A DNA stretch of 64,000 nt. Source: Solea solea. Taxonomy: Eukaryota; Chordata; Actinopteri; Pleuronectiformes; Soleidae. Numbering within the stretch: the stretch's first letter is position 1; each line of letters opens with the position of its first letter. The position numbers and the translations under genes are program-made. Positions 50,717 through 64,000 of this stretch are shown piece by piece. The notes under the pieces were generated by a model that made no database searches, was not told where the DNA came from, and saw only the letters and a list, made by a program, of their open reading frames with translations. The stretch is from contig NC_081149.1 in assembly GCF_958295425.1 (NCBI RefSeq), forward strand, positions 21,933,964 through 21,997,963, in the 5' to 3' direction.

Positions 50717-53700
50717 GTAAGCTGATGACTCTGCGGTGCATTTCAATAGCTAACAGGCGTTCCATTCCTTCCTTTGTGCTTTTTCATAATATGTCTTGAA
50801 TCAGTGCCCCTTGACACATGGACAAAAGTGAGGTTCATGCTGGAGCCGGCGCTGCTCGGAGCCGTTCGCCTCAAAGGTCTTTATTGGGGTCACATTCGGC
50901 TTGGCAGACCACCCAGCTGCATGGGTGGAGGCCCATTCATGACCTTGTACCCACAGCTTTGCTGTGATGACAAATGAGGTACAAAATAGCCATAATTCTT
51001 AATTCTTAAATGACCGATGGCACCTCAGCTCAAAGGGTCTTCAGTCAGACTCCGCAGCTGACCTTCAGGGCGGTGTCTCAGCAGGGTGAATTATGCCAAA
51101 CATGAAAGGCCCAAAACTACAGTTCAAGAAGCCTTCACTGCTCCTCGTATATTACATTAATGTGTGAGTAGGAGGCATGACCAAAAAACAGTCTCCTTTT
51201 TATACGCATCAATTCAATACAGACTTTTTTGTTCCCACCTATACAGCAAACCACTTTTTTTCCCCTGCAGAGGGCAGTGTTTGGCAGAGGATGCTGGAGT
51301 TGCGTGTTACTGCTGCAGTTCAGTGTATGTGATCTGTGAGTGAAAAACCACAGAGGTGTCCCAGAATCATTATGCTGTGGCTTTTGGCACAACTGATGCC
51401 CTGAGTTCTGTTTGATTCCACGCAAATTGTTGTAATTTCTGCTTCTGGCGTGTCAAAGTCAGTCAACACAGAGGTTTGTTTTGTTTAGAATTGTAGGACA
51501 TTTTATTGACCACTGATTCTTGTCCAGCTTTATTATAATATTAAAGTAAAGAGTATATTTGACAGTCGTAGTGCTTGGATCATTTCTATTTAGAGTCATG
51601 TTTAGAAATAAGAAGTAGAGCTCTATTGAAACTGATCTGCTTAAAAAAAGTTTTCCAACATTTGTGATTTACTACTACTATTATTGCTACTAATGATAAT
51701 AACTTTATTTATGTAGCACTTTTCAAAATGGAGTGCTTTTATAAAGTGCTTTACAGGCTAACATAATTAAAAATAATATTTATAATGTTAAGACAGTAAT
51801 GATTTAAAAACAGTAATCAGAACTTTATGAGCACATCTTTTTTTGGAGAGGTGCCCATCAGATCTCAAGCAGGTCCAGAAGCGGAGAGTGAAGACTGGGA
51901 CTAAAAAGGCCCAGTGTCCCTTGATCCTCAGCCCAGATTGTGTTTGAATACATGAAGCCAATACCCATTTCACATCAATGATAAAACCAAGCATCTTCTC
52001 TTTGGTTAGTAGACCCTCATATGGTGATGTAGTGGGGGTTAAGTCCAGAACATGCTCTAAAATGAAAATGGATCATCAAAATATGAAATAAATCAATTCT
52101 AAAATGAACTGGGAATCCTAAAATAGGAATAATTAGCTCCCTCTGTCTGTCTTAATGAAGAATCTGGCTGCTGAATTTAAAAACCTCATGAGAAACACTC
52201 CATGTGCAGGCTGGACCTAACTTTAACAACCAAGTTTGACTGTGACCAAAAGAGGGCTGAAGGACACTCTGTGGGGTCTTGTCTTTTAACAGTATTAGTC
52301 GTGCTTGAATTATCTAAGCCTCCCCGTCACTGATAATAGCATTTAAAACTAATCTGAGAAACGGTTAATTAAACACCAGCTTGAGTCTGATTGGCACAGC
52401 CACTCTAATTGGATCATCTTCTGTCACCACTGCTGAATCCTAGGTGCATTGATATCCCCTGGGTTAAACCATTTGTGAGACATCTTTGGCTTTAGCTTCC
52501 CAAACTAAATAAATAATAAAACAATGTGTTGAGAGAATCAGTGAGATTATAAATGACTCCTCGGGTTCTTTGTTTTCAGTCAGTAATCTGTAGTTTCACC
52601 TCCCCTTGGATAAAGGTATTTGGCGTTACCGTGGCGGGACATAAAGCAGATACTGTACGTATTGAAAACTCTGGTATGCACTTGGATCACCTCTGTTTAC
52701 AGTGAATTTCACATGATGTAGTGGAAGCACACGGCTATGTTTTTGCAAAAACCACAAAATAAGCTCTTCCTCATTCGACTTCGCCGGGCCGCACCACGCT
52801 CCGAGACGAACATTTGTCAGCCGCCGCTGACAAAACACAGGCGTGTTTATGCAGTTAAGTCGATGCATGTAAAACACTGTGATCCATAACTGTGTGTTCT
52901 TAATCTCTACATGCTTCACACTCCTACTACTCTAAATATTGTATTCATCAAAGCGACAGATGTGTTTTTGTAAGATGAAACATTACACACAGCAACTCAT
53001 TGCTCAGCGTGTGGGATATTTACCAAAAAACGACACATTTAGAAAGGTATTCCAATTATATATGAAATAAATGTATCGTATAACGAGTGTCTAATGAATA
53101 CATTTAAAGCTGGTTGAAACTGAATTACAGCAGAGTAAGACATTTGTCCAATATCAATATAGCTGGGTTATTGTCTGGTATGTGCACTCCAGTTATTGGA
53201 CCTATACTACTATACTAAAACATCTTAGTTTCTCACAGATCTGCACAAATGTCACACAGTTATCATATTAAATATGTTATTCAAATGAAAAGGAGAATTA
53301 TGTAAAAATGACCATTCCCTCTGATATCGCGAAACGCATCACGGTCACAAATTCAGTCAAAAGTAATCGCAATTAGGTATTTATTCAAAATCGTTCAGGC
53401 CTATACTCTACCATACTGAATTTTTAACCTTGGAGATTCAGATCTTTGCTGTATAAATCTGGCTTCAACAGATCAATATAGCCTCTTTTACACTATAATC
53501 CACAGGTTCTTGAACCTGGGTGAACCCACCAAAAAAAAGGGATTAACACCATTCCCACTCTCAGTGGTTTTCTGCCCTGTAACAGAAACAAAAGGAGCAA
53601 AAAAAAATAAACGCAACTACAATCCTATACAGATCAGTGATGGTTTGCATGATTTACTTTGGTCCATTGTTCAATTGTAAGACACTATTAAAGTGAAATA

Positions 53701-54189
53701 AAATAAAAATTATCCTTAGGTCATTTGACCTGGGAGCGAATGCCAATTTTACACATTTCAACTGTTAAAACATGGAATTAAACAGGATTTATGACCAGTT
53801 GGAATGGGGTATAAATAAAGGAAATAAGTTTGATCCTGGACTGTTTCCATTTTTACCACAGTAGATATCAATGAATGTATTGACTGATAGTCATGATAGT
53901 CACTTAAAAAGACTGAAGTGCCATATATTTTATTTTTAACCAGTGGGAATGACTAAGATTTTGACCTATGATGTAGTGAGGCTGATCTTTCCACCTACTT
54001 AGTCCAGATGGAAATATTACGAGATGGACTACCATGAAATTTTGACTAGACATTCAAGTTTTTTGTTTTTTTTAGCAATATTGGCTCAGTCGGACATTAC
54101 AGATGGAGCTGGTAGCTGGTCATGATGAATCCATTTGATTTACGTGGTGTGAAAGCAGCTAAAATGTATTTTGTGATGTTTAACTTTTT

Positions 54190-54302
54190 AAGTAGGGTTG
54201 GCTGTGTGTTGGTAGTAAAGTAGGTCATCTTTCAACCATAGGGTCGGTGTTCAATCCCTGGCTCCTCTAGTCTTTATGCTGAAGACCATTAACCCCAAAT
54301 TA
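54190..54302 (+). mobile_element. tRNA-derived SINE, 5' portion
   Basis: TAGGGTTGGCTGTGTGTTGG, a box-A-like TGGTAGTAAAGTAGGTC and a box-B-like GGTGTTCAATCCC (54246-54258) are followed by a body (GACCATTAACCCCAAATTAC) typical of a fish SINE. The sequence then departs from the family. Confidence 0.55.
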
Positions 54303-54624
54303 CCTTTCCTGCTGTTTTGAACATATGATTGCCAAGAATCAGGAGATACAAGGGTAACATAGTGTTTTTATAAGAAAACCTTTCGTGGTTAAAAATAACA
54401 ATGTTATGCATAATATACTGTAGTGGACCGAGGCTTGAATACAACAGGAAACCATGGTCAGAATGCTGATAGATACACTTTAAAGAATCGATACAGTATC
54501 GTTCCATGATATATTAGGATATTGACTTTATAAAGATGGATGTATGATAACGTGGCGTTGGTTTAAATGAATATGAAAGATGTGTGACAGAAAAAAAAAG
54601 TGCAGCGCATACAGTAGATGCACT

Positions 54625-54710
54625 GCGTCATGGGGTGTGAATGGTAAAGTGCTCTGAGTGGTCGTCATTAACACGAGATAATCACTTTATAAATACAGAC
54701 CATTTGCTTG
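54625..54710 (+). mobile_element. SINE 3' portion
   Basis: GTGTGAATGGTAAAGTGCTC, GAGTGGTCGTCATTA and TATAAATACAGACCATTTGC form the tail of the same kind of SINE as the 54190 head, about 320 bp away and in the same orientation. Confidence 0.5.
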
Positions 54711-56043
54711 GGAACCAAGTACAATTACAGTACACTGAGTGAAATATGACAGCATTTACTTGATGGTTTGGTCAAAAAACATTTGTACAGTCATGGTACA
54801 GCGATGATGGATTCTAACCTCCCTGATTTCCCCCCCACACACACACACGCACCCACACACACACTCTAGTCCGAACATAAGGTTGACATTTCTGGATTTG
54901 ATTGAAATGTTTATACAGCTCTTTGGTGGGTGTCCATACAATTCTAGAACAGACATATTGTATGCCACTCAAAATTAATTTGGAATAGGTTTGGTGAAAT
55001 GTCTTCTTGCACACCTGCAAATACCTGCAAAACTGTTGTCAGGCCTCATCGATTAGTAAAATATCAGCACCACATTACATTTAACAGGGGACACAAAGAC
55101 AAACAACCATCCACTCTCACACTTTTTTCTTCATCATTTGTCTTTAAATGGCAGAAAATGTTAAAGTACAATCATCAGTGTTTCCCAAACTTCAAAATGA
55201 CAATGTTTTTAAAAAGTTTTGTCCAGAAACTAAAGGAATTCAGCCCATTGTCTTAGAGAAGGAACATAAAAGAAGCTGACATCAGATACTTTGCTTTTAT
55301 GTTTTATGCCAATGTTTTAAAGAAATGTAGTTGATTATGGGGATGAGACGATACAGTGATCGGTATCAAATCACTGGATTGTTACATAAAACATAATATT
55401 TGATCAACAAAAAACATTACAGACATTTTTCACTAAACAGACTGCAAAGAGAAACATGTGAACAGAACATGAATAAAAAAAATGCACATCTGCCACCCTG
55501 CAGTGATCACATCAGCTCTGCGGGCTCTTATTTTAAAATTAAAGAAAGAAAGCACAACAGATGTGCGTAATATTATGAAATTTGTATTGGACTGATATTG
55601 TTATTGGCAGATACTCAAGTCTGTGGTATGAAGCCATTCCTTGTTGATTACTCTTCAATTAATCGCTTGTTGCAGCCCATGCGCACTTCCATCGTTGCAT
55701 AACCAATATGCGCAAGAGCATTTTTCCATGAGAGTGCATACCCCAGGATACTGTGTTACCTTTTTTATCACTCGGCTGTTTTGTGAGAAACATTGCTTGT
55801 AGTCCTGCAGCTGCACAGAGCTGCTAGCATGGGTGTAGACACATTTCTTGTTCATAAAAAGAAAATGTCGAGTCAGGATCCAGCAATGAGAGACATCCAA
55901 TGTTTTCAGGCTATATTTAATGGTTACAGTATGTGAGCCTGTGTCTTTATTTGTCTGTAAGGAGATGTACAAATAAACAACAGGCATAAAACAGTCATGT
56001 GTGATACTACGTTTCCATCTGTTTGTTTTGCATTATGGGTTGT

Positions 56044-56048
<5 letters not shown>

Positions 56049-56077
<29 letters not shown>

Positions 56078-56078
56078 T
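56049..56078. repeat. (GT)n microsatellite
   Basis: A pure GT tract. Confidence 0.95.
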
Positions 56079-59000
56079 GCTCTTTTGAGGTATTTTAGCA
56101 ACATAAATTTGTCATTAATACACACCATTAGTGATGATTGTTTGGGCCGCACCAGTGGCTCAGTGTATTAAGACATTACAAAAGAATGTGAGAGGCAAGT
56201 CCAAGTTAATCAGCTCCTCCGCTGCTTTTCTTGGCGTTGGTCGGGCCCACCATAACGCCCAGCCCCGGAGGACAGCGTAATTACAAGCTGCTATCTCGCT
56301 AAGTATGGCTCCCGCTCCTATGCAGAACAGCGATGACATGATGAGTGTTTTCCCGCTCATCGAGGCCTTGTGAATGGATGGGGACGATGACAGCTGTATG
56401 CGGTCGGGGGAAACGGTGCTAAATTGTTTCTCAGTGCCTTTTTAAACATCACAACACCCACCAACGGTGAAGGCACATATGAGTGTGAGCAGAATTGCAG
56501 CAGTCTGTCCGCGTTCCCTCATTGCGGTTTGTGGTTTCAGAGGGTACAAGAGTTTTTCGGGGCAAATGAAGACAAATTGTCTTGTCCCGTGGAGTGATGA
56601 GTGGGGTATATCTGGGACATGCACTGTATAACTAATATTTATACAAAATGTTTACTTTTTCCCCAGTAAGAAAAACAGGCTATTCCAAGAAAATGAAACA
56701 AAACACTAGATAACGCTCCAATTTGGATGATGAACGGCCGAGTACAAATTCTTTAAACAAACCCGTTGAAATTCAATGAATTATGCCAAATACTTTGTCC
56801 TTGTTATTACACCATCTTCATAAAGTCGAGTTCCTATAATCATACTCTGCTCCATATTTTATGGAAGAACATTTTTTATGTGTCTTTCCATTTAAAGAAG
56901 ACCTCTGTGCTACAGTGTGCACGTCCCTGACACCTGTAGAAATATTAAAAGGAACTTTGCACTCCATTAAACGTGAGGCCCCTGGTAAGGAAGTGGCACG
57001 CTCTGTCATGAGAGTAAATCCTCCATGTGTAGGCAGGTCTTTACCCAGAAAAGTCTCGAGCTGGGATCTGCCACAGTGTGAGTTACTGGCACTCTGGTCT
57101 GTCCTGCAGGTGCTGGTTTGTGTAGTGCGGAGCCGCCGGGAGTTGGCGGAGGTCGCTGGAGGAGGTTCTTGTATGGAGTGAGTGATGTTCGATCTGAACA
57201 GCGTGTACAAAAGAAGTCAGAAGGAAATGGTTTTGGCCTGAGCATTGAGGAAAGAGGCTGTTAACAGTATGCTCCAATAATATTTCCATTAACGACTACT
57301 CATTAAACTCCCTGTGTTTTCAGCAGCTAGAAGAGACTCTAAGCTCCCTGCGTTACACGGCTCCATTTCAGCGTTTTATTAATATATACGGGCTGGGGGT
57401 CTTTTATAATATATAACCGTCTCGATCGCATTACTCATCAGAGTTTTCTAACTAGCCTGTTTCTGTTGAGTGGATGAAATGACTTTAAAGTGGTTTTACA
57501 GTATCAGTGCAGTGCAGAGGTATTCCATCCCAGGCGAGATTTGCTCTTGTTATTTTTAAACTGCAGAGGTTACTTCAATCCATAAATCACCTGACCCATG
57601 GTGTCTAAACGTTCCGGCTCAGCCTGCTTGTCTGACGGGGGATTTATGGTCCGCGGGTGTAGCAGCGAGCTCCAGCATGGTCTCCTTTGGGTTCTCTGGT
57701 GCTCTCCTGTGCACTCATGTACATATTTAGAAAAAGTGTGGGGTGGCGTGAGTGCTGTTTGGCGGTTGGGTCAGTCTGCCTCAGCTATCTGCCGAGATGC
57801 TGCTGCACCTCTCTGGCAGCGCCGTCAGAAAATCCGAGCCCACTTCCCTGCAGGAATCTTTTATAGGTGGGAAGAATCAACACTGAAAGGCTTGGGTTCA
57901 GGACAAGTAGGAGCACACAGATAAAACCGAAAGGAGAGGCTCGGCGATTGTAGAAACCGCACTGTGGGGTCTTTTTTCACTTTCACATTCATCTTGTGAA
58001 ACTATGTGCTTTCGACAAAGCTTGGCAAAGAGGTAAATAGCAATAAAAGGGGATTGGAGCGTACGTTTCCCTTGCCAAGTGTTGGAAAAAAAGATCTTCC
58101 CTACACTGAGCGTCTGGCAACAGAGCGTTGGCTGGTGATGTCATCTCCAGGTCCACAGTTTCTGTTTGTTTCACCTCCATTATATGTGAAGGTTCAACAG
58201 ACCTGAATCTCTAGTGGTTTCTACTCCTGAGACACATTTTTCCCTTGTTTGGTGTCCAGTTCAAGACTCACAGGTATTTAAAGTTGTGGGGTTTTTTTTA
58301 TTTAAAAACAGAACATTCAAACTTAATGCTGCCTGTTCAAGTGGTTGGAGGATATGCTGTTTTTAGACCATATTGTTATTGGTAGGGCATTCTTTAGTGT
58401 TACATTCCTAATTAGGGTAACTGATTAGACCAGAGCTTCCTGGACTTTAGAAGGTTGAGGCCCCTAAAAATTCAGTAGAACCAAAGCCCAGGCCCAGTTT
58501 TGCACATTAGCAAGAGCAGAATCAAAATGTTTTACCACATTACCATTGAGCAGTCATATATTGATCAACATGGTTGTGATTACCATTTTGACCCCTGAAG
58601 AAAAGATGAATTTGGTTAATGGAAGACAATTTGTAGTCCAATCAATTATAGTCCCACCTGCAATACCTTCAGGACACACTAGTGGGCCACAGACCACACT
58701 CAGACTAATCTATTATTTTCAGAATTATATCATTTGATCTGAAAAAATCTTTTTTCTCACCCTACAACAGCACATTAAAGATACTGTATGTAATAAATGT
58801 TTTATAGGAAGTCATAAAACTACTGGGATATTTCATCAGAGATTAAGGAAACATGTATACCTACAGTACTGGCTTTATTGATAACAGTGTTGCAGCAAGT
58901 ATATTCACAATTTTAGCAGGCAGTAAACTGTTTTTGTTTTGTTTTGGTCTGTTGCGCCACCTACTGCCAACCATAGCACTTATGACGCTGGGGAATTAGT

Positions 59001-60545
59001 CCCCACAGTGAGCTGCAGTTGTGGATTGGAAATGTTGAACGTTAAAAAAAGCCTCACTACCCCTCTCAAAAACGTCTCCACCCGAGGAGAAGAAAACCTG
59101 GGCTCTGCAGTGGAGATGCATCAAAATATAGATGACTGAAAGTGAAGAGGAAGTTGACAGATCTGCCAGTGTGAATCATTTTCTCCTAGACAGGAAGTGT
59201 CAGCCAATGTTGGCTCTCACTTTCATATCCATATAAAAAATTTATATAAATAGATGTGTACTTATAGAACATTTTTACAGTCCGTTATTGTTGTCTTGTG
59301 AAATTTCTTGTGTTGCTCACAGCAGACGTTCACTCTATATCTCTGCCTGTTGATAAAATAGGCTCCATGTTTATAAAAAGAAACAGAAGGTTGAACAGTT
59401 ATGTATGTGCATGAGCATCAATACAGTGAAATGCCAGCTTTATGTGTAGCTCTGTTTTTCTGTGTTCTTGAAACTTTGGCAACCACATTGTACAGTGTTT
59501 TAAATTGGCATTTTACCATTTTTAAATGCTTAAGACGATTATCAAGTGAGTTCCATGTGCATGAGTTTGTGTGTGTGTGTGTTTAGTTGAAGCGTGTGGT
59601 CACATGCAGACTGCAGTGATGCACAGTACTCAGAAATCCTACCAAAACGAAAACACCAGGAGCTTACATGACGATGGCATCTGACTCTTCAGTCAGTACG
59701 TGTGAACTAACTCTGCCACTGTGACATGTCATTCCTATGGTGGAAGTATACAGCACATCTACGGGTTCCTTCCTACCCATAGTGTCAGGAGGAATTTGTC
59801 TTTTACTGCATCTGTGTAGTGTGTGTGTGTGAGAGAGGACGTATGTTTCCTGTCAGTGAAGAGTAGTCGTCTTATTTCCTGTGTGGATGTTTTAAACTTT
59901 TCTCCATAAACATTTTCATTGGCGATGGAGTTGATTTTCACCACCAAAGGCTCGGAGCTGCCAGCCACTGTGTTTCCTCAGCTGGTCGATAACCTCCACT
60001 CCTCCATGCATCTCTCCCTCTGCCATCTATTTCCTCTTCTCTGCCACCCACTGACCTATCTTTCTGCACTCAAATGGAGCTTCAACACGGCTGACTGTGG
60101 CACACACACACTTTGCTTTGAGCAGAAATCAAACTAAATCAAATATGATGGAAGATAAACATGTTCCAAAGTAATCCACTCCTCAAGGCAACTGACCGTT
60201 CGCTAATCCCCCCTGTTTTAGCATACTGACAATTGTAGTCTTGGCAGCTGCAGCTGCGAATGACAGACCTGTCAAACTCTGTATTTCTCCTTAAGTGTTG
60301 TGCATTATACTAAAGGTACTGTGCCTTTTTTAAGGTTTAAAGGTGCAGGTATTCCCCTCCCAGTTTTGGCTTTCCAAACCAAAAACACAAGATTGTAAGA
60401 ACCGACTCTAAGTGCTCTTCATATAATATATCTAATGCTGCGTTCACACTATCACACTATATTTGGTAGTCATCATTTATTTGGCCATAAGAGAAGACGT
60501 AATTAATCAGCCATAGCTAATATCAGACGCAATGTTGCACTCTAT

Positions 60546-60809
60546 TAGAGCTGCAACTAACGATAATTTTTGTAACCGATTTATCTGTCGATTATTTTCT
60601 AGAATAATCGAGTTATTGAAATTGATGATGTTCTGGAATGTCTTGTTTTGTCCACGAACCAAAATAATTCAGTTTTAATGATTTCTTTGTTGTATGGAGC
60701 AAAGAAATTAAGAAAATATTCACCTTTTTAAGAAGCTAAAACAATCAGAAATCTTGTTTTAATCATGAAAAATTAATCGATTATCAAAGTAGTCGCTGTT
60801 TCAGCTCTA
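60546..60809. mobile_element. hAT-like MITE (TAGAGCTGCAAC family), full copy
   Basis: The ends are TAGAGCTGCAAC and GTTTCAGCTCTA. The interior is the same as at 22685 (GAAAATATTCACCTTTTTAA, ACAATCAGAAATCTTGTTTT). The 8-bp flanks CACTCTAT and CATTCTTC agree at only 5 positions. Confidence 0.8.
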
Positions 60810-62989
60810 CATTCTTCTTTGCAAACGTCTGCAGAGAAGAAACTTCTGTTGCGTGTGGTTTCACAACACCATAGCTGGATGCAACTTGGGCAAGTTTCAC
60901 CGTTTACTATGGGAGTTCCGTGTGGATGAGAACCACTTCCAGCGAAACGGACAAAACACCTGTAGTTGGTTTCACTCTGGGAAATCCTGACCTGACCCTG
61001 ATACAATTTATCAAATCATCAAATTACCTGATTGTCATGTGAAAGTATGATAGTGCATGTAAAAAGCAGTTTGACTGATGCTGTTGTAAACGGCTGAATT
61101 TCGGACCATTGTCGTCCCTCATAGCAACAAACTATGTTTGACGGTAAAAACGCTGTACCCCGACAGAATTTACGTCTACAGTAAGCCATTGGTTTTACAG
61201 CGGGATGAAAATTGTGAAGGAATTATTTCCTTCCTACAGTAAATCTGAACACATTACTCCAGCCTGTTCTCAAGCATCAAAGAGCACCTAGACATCCACC
61301 TCGGTGACCTCACCCCGTGTACGCCTCATTTGGGCTACAGCGACGTGGCAGGTTCGAAATGAGGAAGCCAAGGGTGAGAAGAGCAATCCGAGTGTGAGAC
61401 TTTGAAGTTCCTGCATAGTCTGGAAACGGGGCAAGGAATCACCTGCCATAAAGGCGTGTGCGTAAGCGGTGAGCTATTTGTTCTGGTGCCTGGGTGGTTA
61501 TGGGTCCCCGGGGAGGGCTGGCCCGGGCCCTTGTGAGATCACATCAGTGTGGATCAGGCGGGAGTCCACCCGGAGGTGGAACTAATGGGCACATGTGTTT
61601 GCAGACACTTCTAAGAGCCAGATGCTGGGAAGAGAGACATCCACTGAGTTTTTCACTACAACTCCCCTGGAGAGACCTGAGGGGAAGTCAGTCAGGCTTC
61701 ACACGCATGCTGGACGTTCAGAAATCTGTGTATATAGATACACACATACCATGTTAATATGGTTTTGTACAGCCGGGAATTATCTCTATTACAACCCTCT
61801 CACACGCGCACACATTCACATGTCCAGTTTGTTGAGTCTGCATGGAGACTCTTTCCACTCCCCCCTCCCTGATGCAGCACGCAAGGTGAAATGGTGTAAT
61901 AAAAAGGATTCGGGGCTCACATCTATCTATTCCATATGATCTGTCTGCCCCAGTAAAAGTCACGTACAGACTCTGGTGCCTGCAGTTCGCTGTATTATTG
62001 ATGCAGTCTTGACCTCTCCGATCTGACGTCTCACTCAGAGTGGTTAATGATTACCATCTTTCAATGTGTTTCAGCTGTTGCAGCGTTAATCCCGCCCCCA
62101 CCCCTGCTCTATCTGAGGGATCTCTCCCGTGGATGTCGAGGTCTGGGCGTTGTTTTGACCTTGTCTCTTTGTCAACACAGGATGGTCAGCCATTAGCTCA
62201 TCTGTGCACTCCAACATAACATAAGCATCAAATCTGCAGCACTGATATGGATATGAAACATAGATGATGAAAAAAAGCAAAAAATAATTGAAGGCTTTAC
62301 ATGACTTCCATAGCTTATCATCTTCTAAAGCCTTATTTCTTTTTCATCTGTTTCCTTGTTGTCATAACAAAGGGAGCTCATATTTTCTTTGTGTCTCACG
62401 CCAAACCATGTTTTCATCTTATTTATTAGAGCTTTTTCCTTTAATAGACTCAGGCTTACGAGAAATAAGTGTTAATAGCCGCCTCGTAAATCTCGGGACA
62501 AAATGAGCAACTCTCCACAAGAAGTGATGCTGTCACATGGCTGCAGACACAATAAAAGACAGATAATAAGGTTTTCAAAACAAGATATCGTGACAGGCTG
62601 TAGCCAGTGAAAGTTTCTTCCTTTTAAGGCTATCTCTTCCTCATATGCACTCTCTCTGCTGCAGTCTTCAGCGGTGATGAGACAAAACGCCATGTGAAAT
62701 TGGAGGGAATGCGTCTGTCGCCTTGCTACTCTGTCCATTCCAAACCCGGACAGCTGGTGCAGTCCAGAGAACAAAGGCGACGTGACGTCTCCCTCTTCCT
62801 CACTTACATCCTCAAGTTCTGCCTGGATCAACGCTCAGACGGGTCACACACATCCTCTTATAACCCCAGAGACCGAGTGTCTGGAGACCACTTATGTGTC
62901 AGAGAGTTCGTCCCAGTGATCCTGTATCTGCTGACTCACGGCACTGAGGAAAAACCAACAGATGTGACGGAAAGTGATCGCTTAATAAA

Positions 62990-63223
62990 AAAAGATCATC
63001 CTCCCCTTCCTCACATATACTTCACACACTAGTAGAGTGAAATTAGATTAAGATGGAGTGAATCTTTAAATATTTTTGTTAATATTTCTATGCACTCCGG
63101 TCAAAATTCCTCCGCTCCACTCCGATCCCATACCCTGGAACAGTATTTCTGATTTTCCTCCAAGTACCACCAGAGGAAGCTCACGTACCACTGGTGGTAC
63201 ACATACCACAGTTTGAGAACCAT
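62990..63223. mobile_element. CCACCAGTGGTA-family repeat, copy 3 (reverse)
   Basis: GTACCACCAGAGGAAGCTCA and CCACTGGTGGTAC are followed by the end ACCACAGTTTGAGAACC. It is the reverse of the blocks at 14100 and 30290. Confidence 0.6.
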
Positions 63224-64000
63224 GGTATTAGATGAATATGTGTGGAGTGGAAAGTTCAAACAAGAGTTGCATATTGTTTTTCCTCAAACACATCACACAC
63301 TGTAATTGAAAGTTTTCCTCTTGTTTACCGACTCTTAATTCATTAATGGCTGCTAATTTGCGGAACACATGCATCTGGACACTGTTTGTTACGGTGCTGA
63401 GAGACCGATGCCTCCCCCTCTGTGAGATCTACTTGTATTGAGATGCAGTGACACACTCTGGTAATGGGTTCGTGTCATTAGAAGTCTTCAGTGTATCTAA
63501 GTTTCCCTCAGCCACATGAGGACAAGTCACGCTGTGAAATTGGCCAGACTGTGGTGAACTGTTAATGGGATCCGTTGATTTACAGGCGTTGATGGTTATT
63601 GCCTTTATCTAGACACTGTATGTGTATGTATGCACCAATTAGACACAGCGTTGAGACCAGTTGGGCTGTTTTCATTATGTGGAAAAACAAACTGTTGTCC
63701 AGGCGACACACACATCACTCAGGAATCTAGAAAAACATGATTGGATGAGCAGAGAGTCTGGCTCCGGAGTGCTGAGCTGTTTTCCTTCCCTCTGACCACA
63801 GAGGACGAGTGTAACGCCAAAGGCTGGACGTTCTGCGCCTCCGGCCGGTCGGTCACAGCGGGAGTCATATTGTGGCACATTTGATGCTGTTCACAGAGTG
63901 ACAAGTGTAGCAGCTGCTAGACTCAACTCGATCAGGCCACGTCTGAGTGCACTGAGTCAAACAGTCCACATGACGACACCACAGTGTTTTTGACGAGACA

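Larger units (their letters stand above)
50717..64000. other. Gene-poor region, repeats only
   Basis: No splice-flanked coding sequence was recognised on either strand. It holds a SINE split by an insertion (54190-54710), a GT tract (56049-56078), a hAT-like MITE (60546-60809) and a MITE end (62990-63223). Stretches of higher GC at about 50830-50960, 57090-57180, 57590-57840 and 61480-61590 contain open frames but nothing I can name. STX8 exons were looked for and not seen. Confidence 0.5.

Noticed and set aside
50774..50977. Plus-strand frame after the unknown gene (MCFFIICLES...)
   Set aside because: Good composition, but it cannot be joined in phase to exon 3 without a stop. It is more likely 3' UTR or intergenic.
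55655..55987. 110-codon minus frame
   Set aside because: Its first-coordinate end comes from MITE-like sequence (CGATTAAT / TTGCAGC) and it has no family similarity.
56143..56170. tRNA-like start (CACCAGTGGCTCAGTG)
   Set aside because: No A/B box pair or cloverleaf follows.
62472..63032. Open frames of about 110-120 codons on both strands
   Set aside because: The plus frame runs into a MITE and the minus frame has no recognisable domain; neither shows splice structure.

Overview
This is an anonymous stretch of a vertebrate nuclear genome, almost certainly a spiny-rayed teleost fish. The evidence is intron-rich coding, dense CA/GT and other microsatellites, and many short terminal-inverted-repeat elements and SINE/LINE fragments of kinds I recognise from fish. 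No bacterial, organellar or viral gene organisation is visible. Most of the longer open reading frames in the window are microsatellite or repeat translations and are left out.

The dominant gene is the 5' half of USP43, a ubiquitin-specific protease, on the minus strand. Six coding exons, all with canonical GT-AG borders and compatible phases, lie at 43506-42892, 33312-33166, 12790-12687, 7570-7478, 3309-3174 and 2051-1907. They give the first 413 residues: a basic N-terminus, the Cys box with the catalytic cysteine, the QHDA box and the first zinc-ribbon CxxC. The gene continues past position 1 with the rest of the catalytic domain (second CxxC, His box) and the C-terminal tail. Introns 1 and 2 (9.6 and 20.4 kb) carry most of the mobile DNA.

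Upstream of USP43, 43.9-49.3 kb is non-coding apart from one 120-bp minus-strand segment (47673-47554). It reads as a single WD40 blade of CFAP52 (WDR16), the gene next to USP43 in human. No other CFAP52 exon was found nearby, so I read it as a relic or an isolated exon. At 49.2-49.5 kb there is a promoter-like block with two CCAAT-type boxes. It leads on the plus strand into two small well-spliced coding exons of a protein I do not recognise, and on the minus strand into a possible tiny first exon.

From 50.3 kb to the end I found no convincing gene, only repeats: LINE-like and SINE fragments and MITEs. The most informative mobile elements are three. One is a 1.4-kb Kolobok-like transposon with exact TTAA target duplications and a broken THAP domain (35350-36757). 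Another is a hAT-like MITE nested in another repeat, whose second copy elsewhere in the window preserves the empty target site (20806-21064). The third is a multi-copy MITE family ending in TTTTCCACTAT, one copy of which seems to have been captured inside the Kolobok element. I saw no tRNA, rRNA or CRISPR array, and nothing I can defend as a wholly new biological system.
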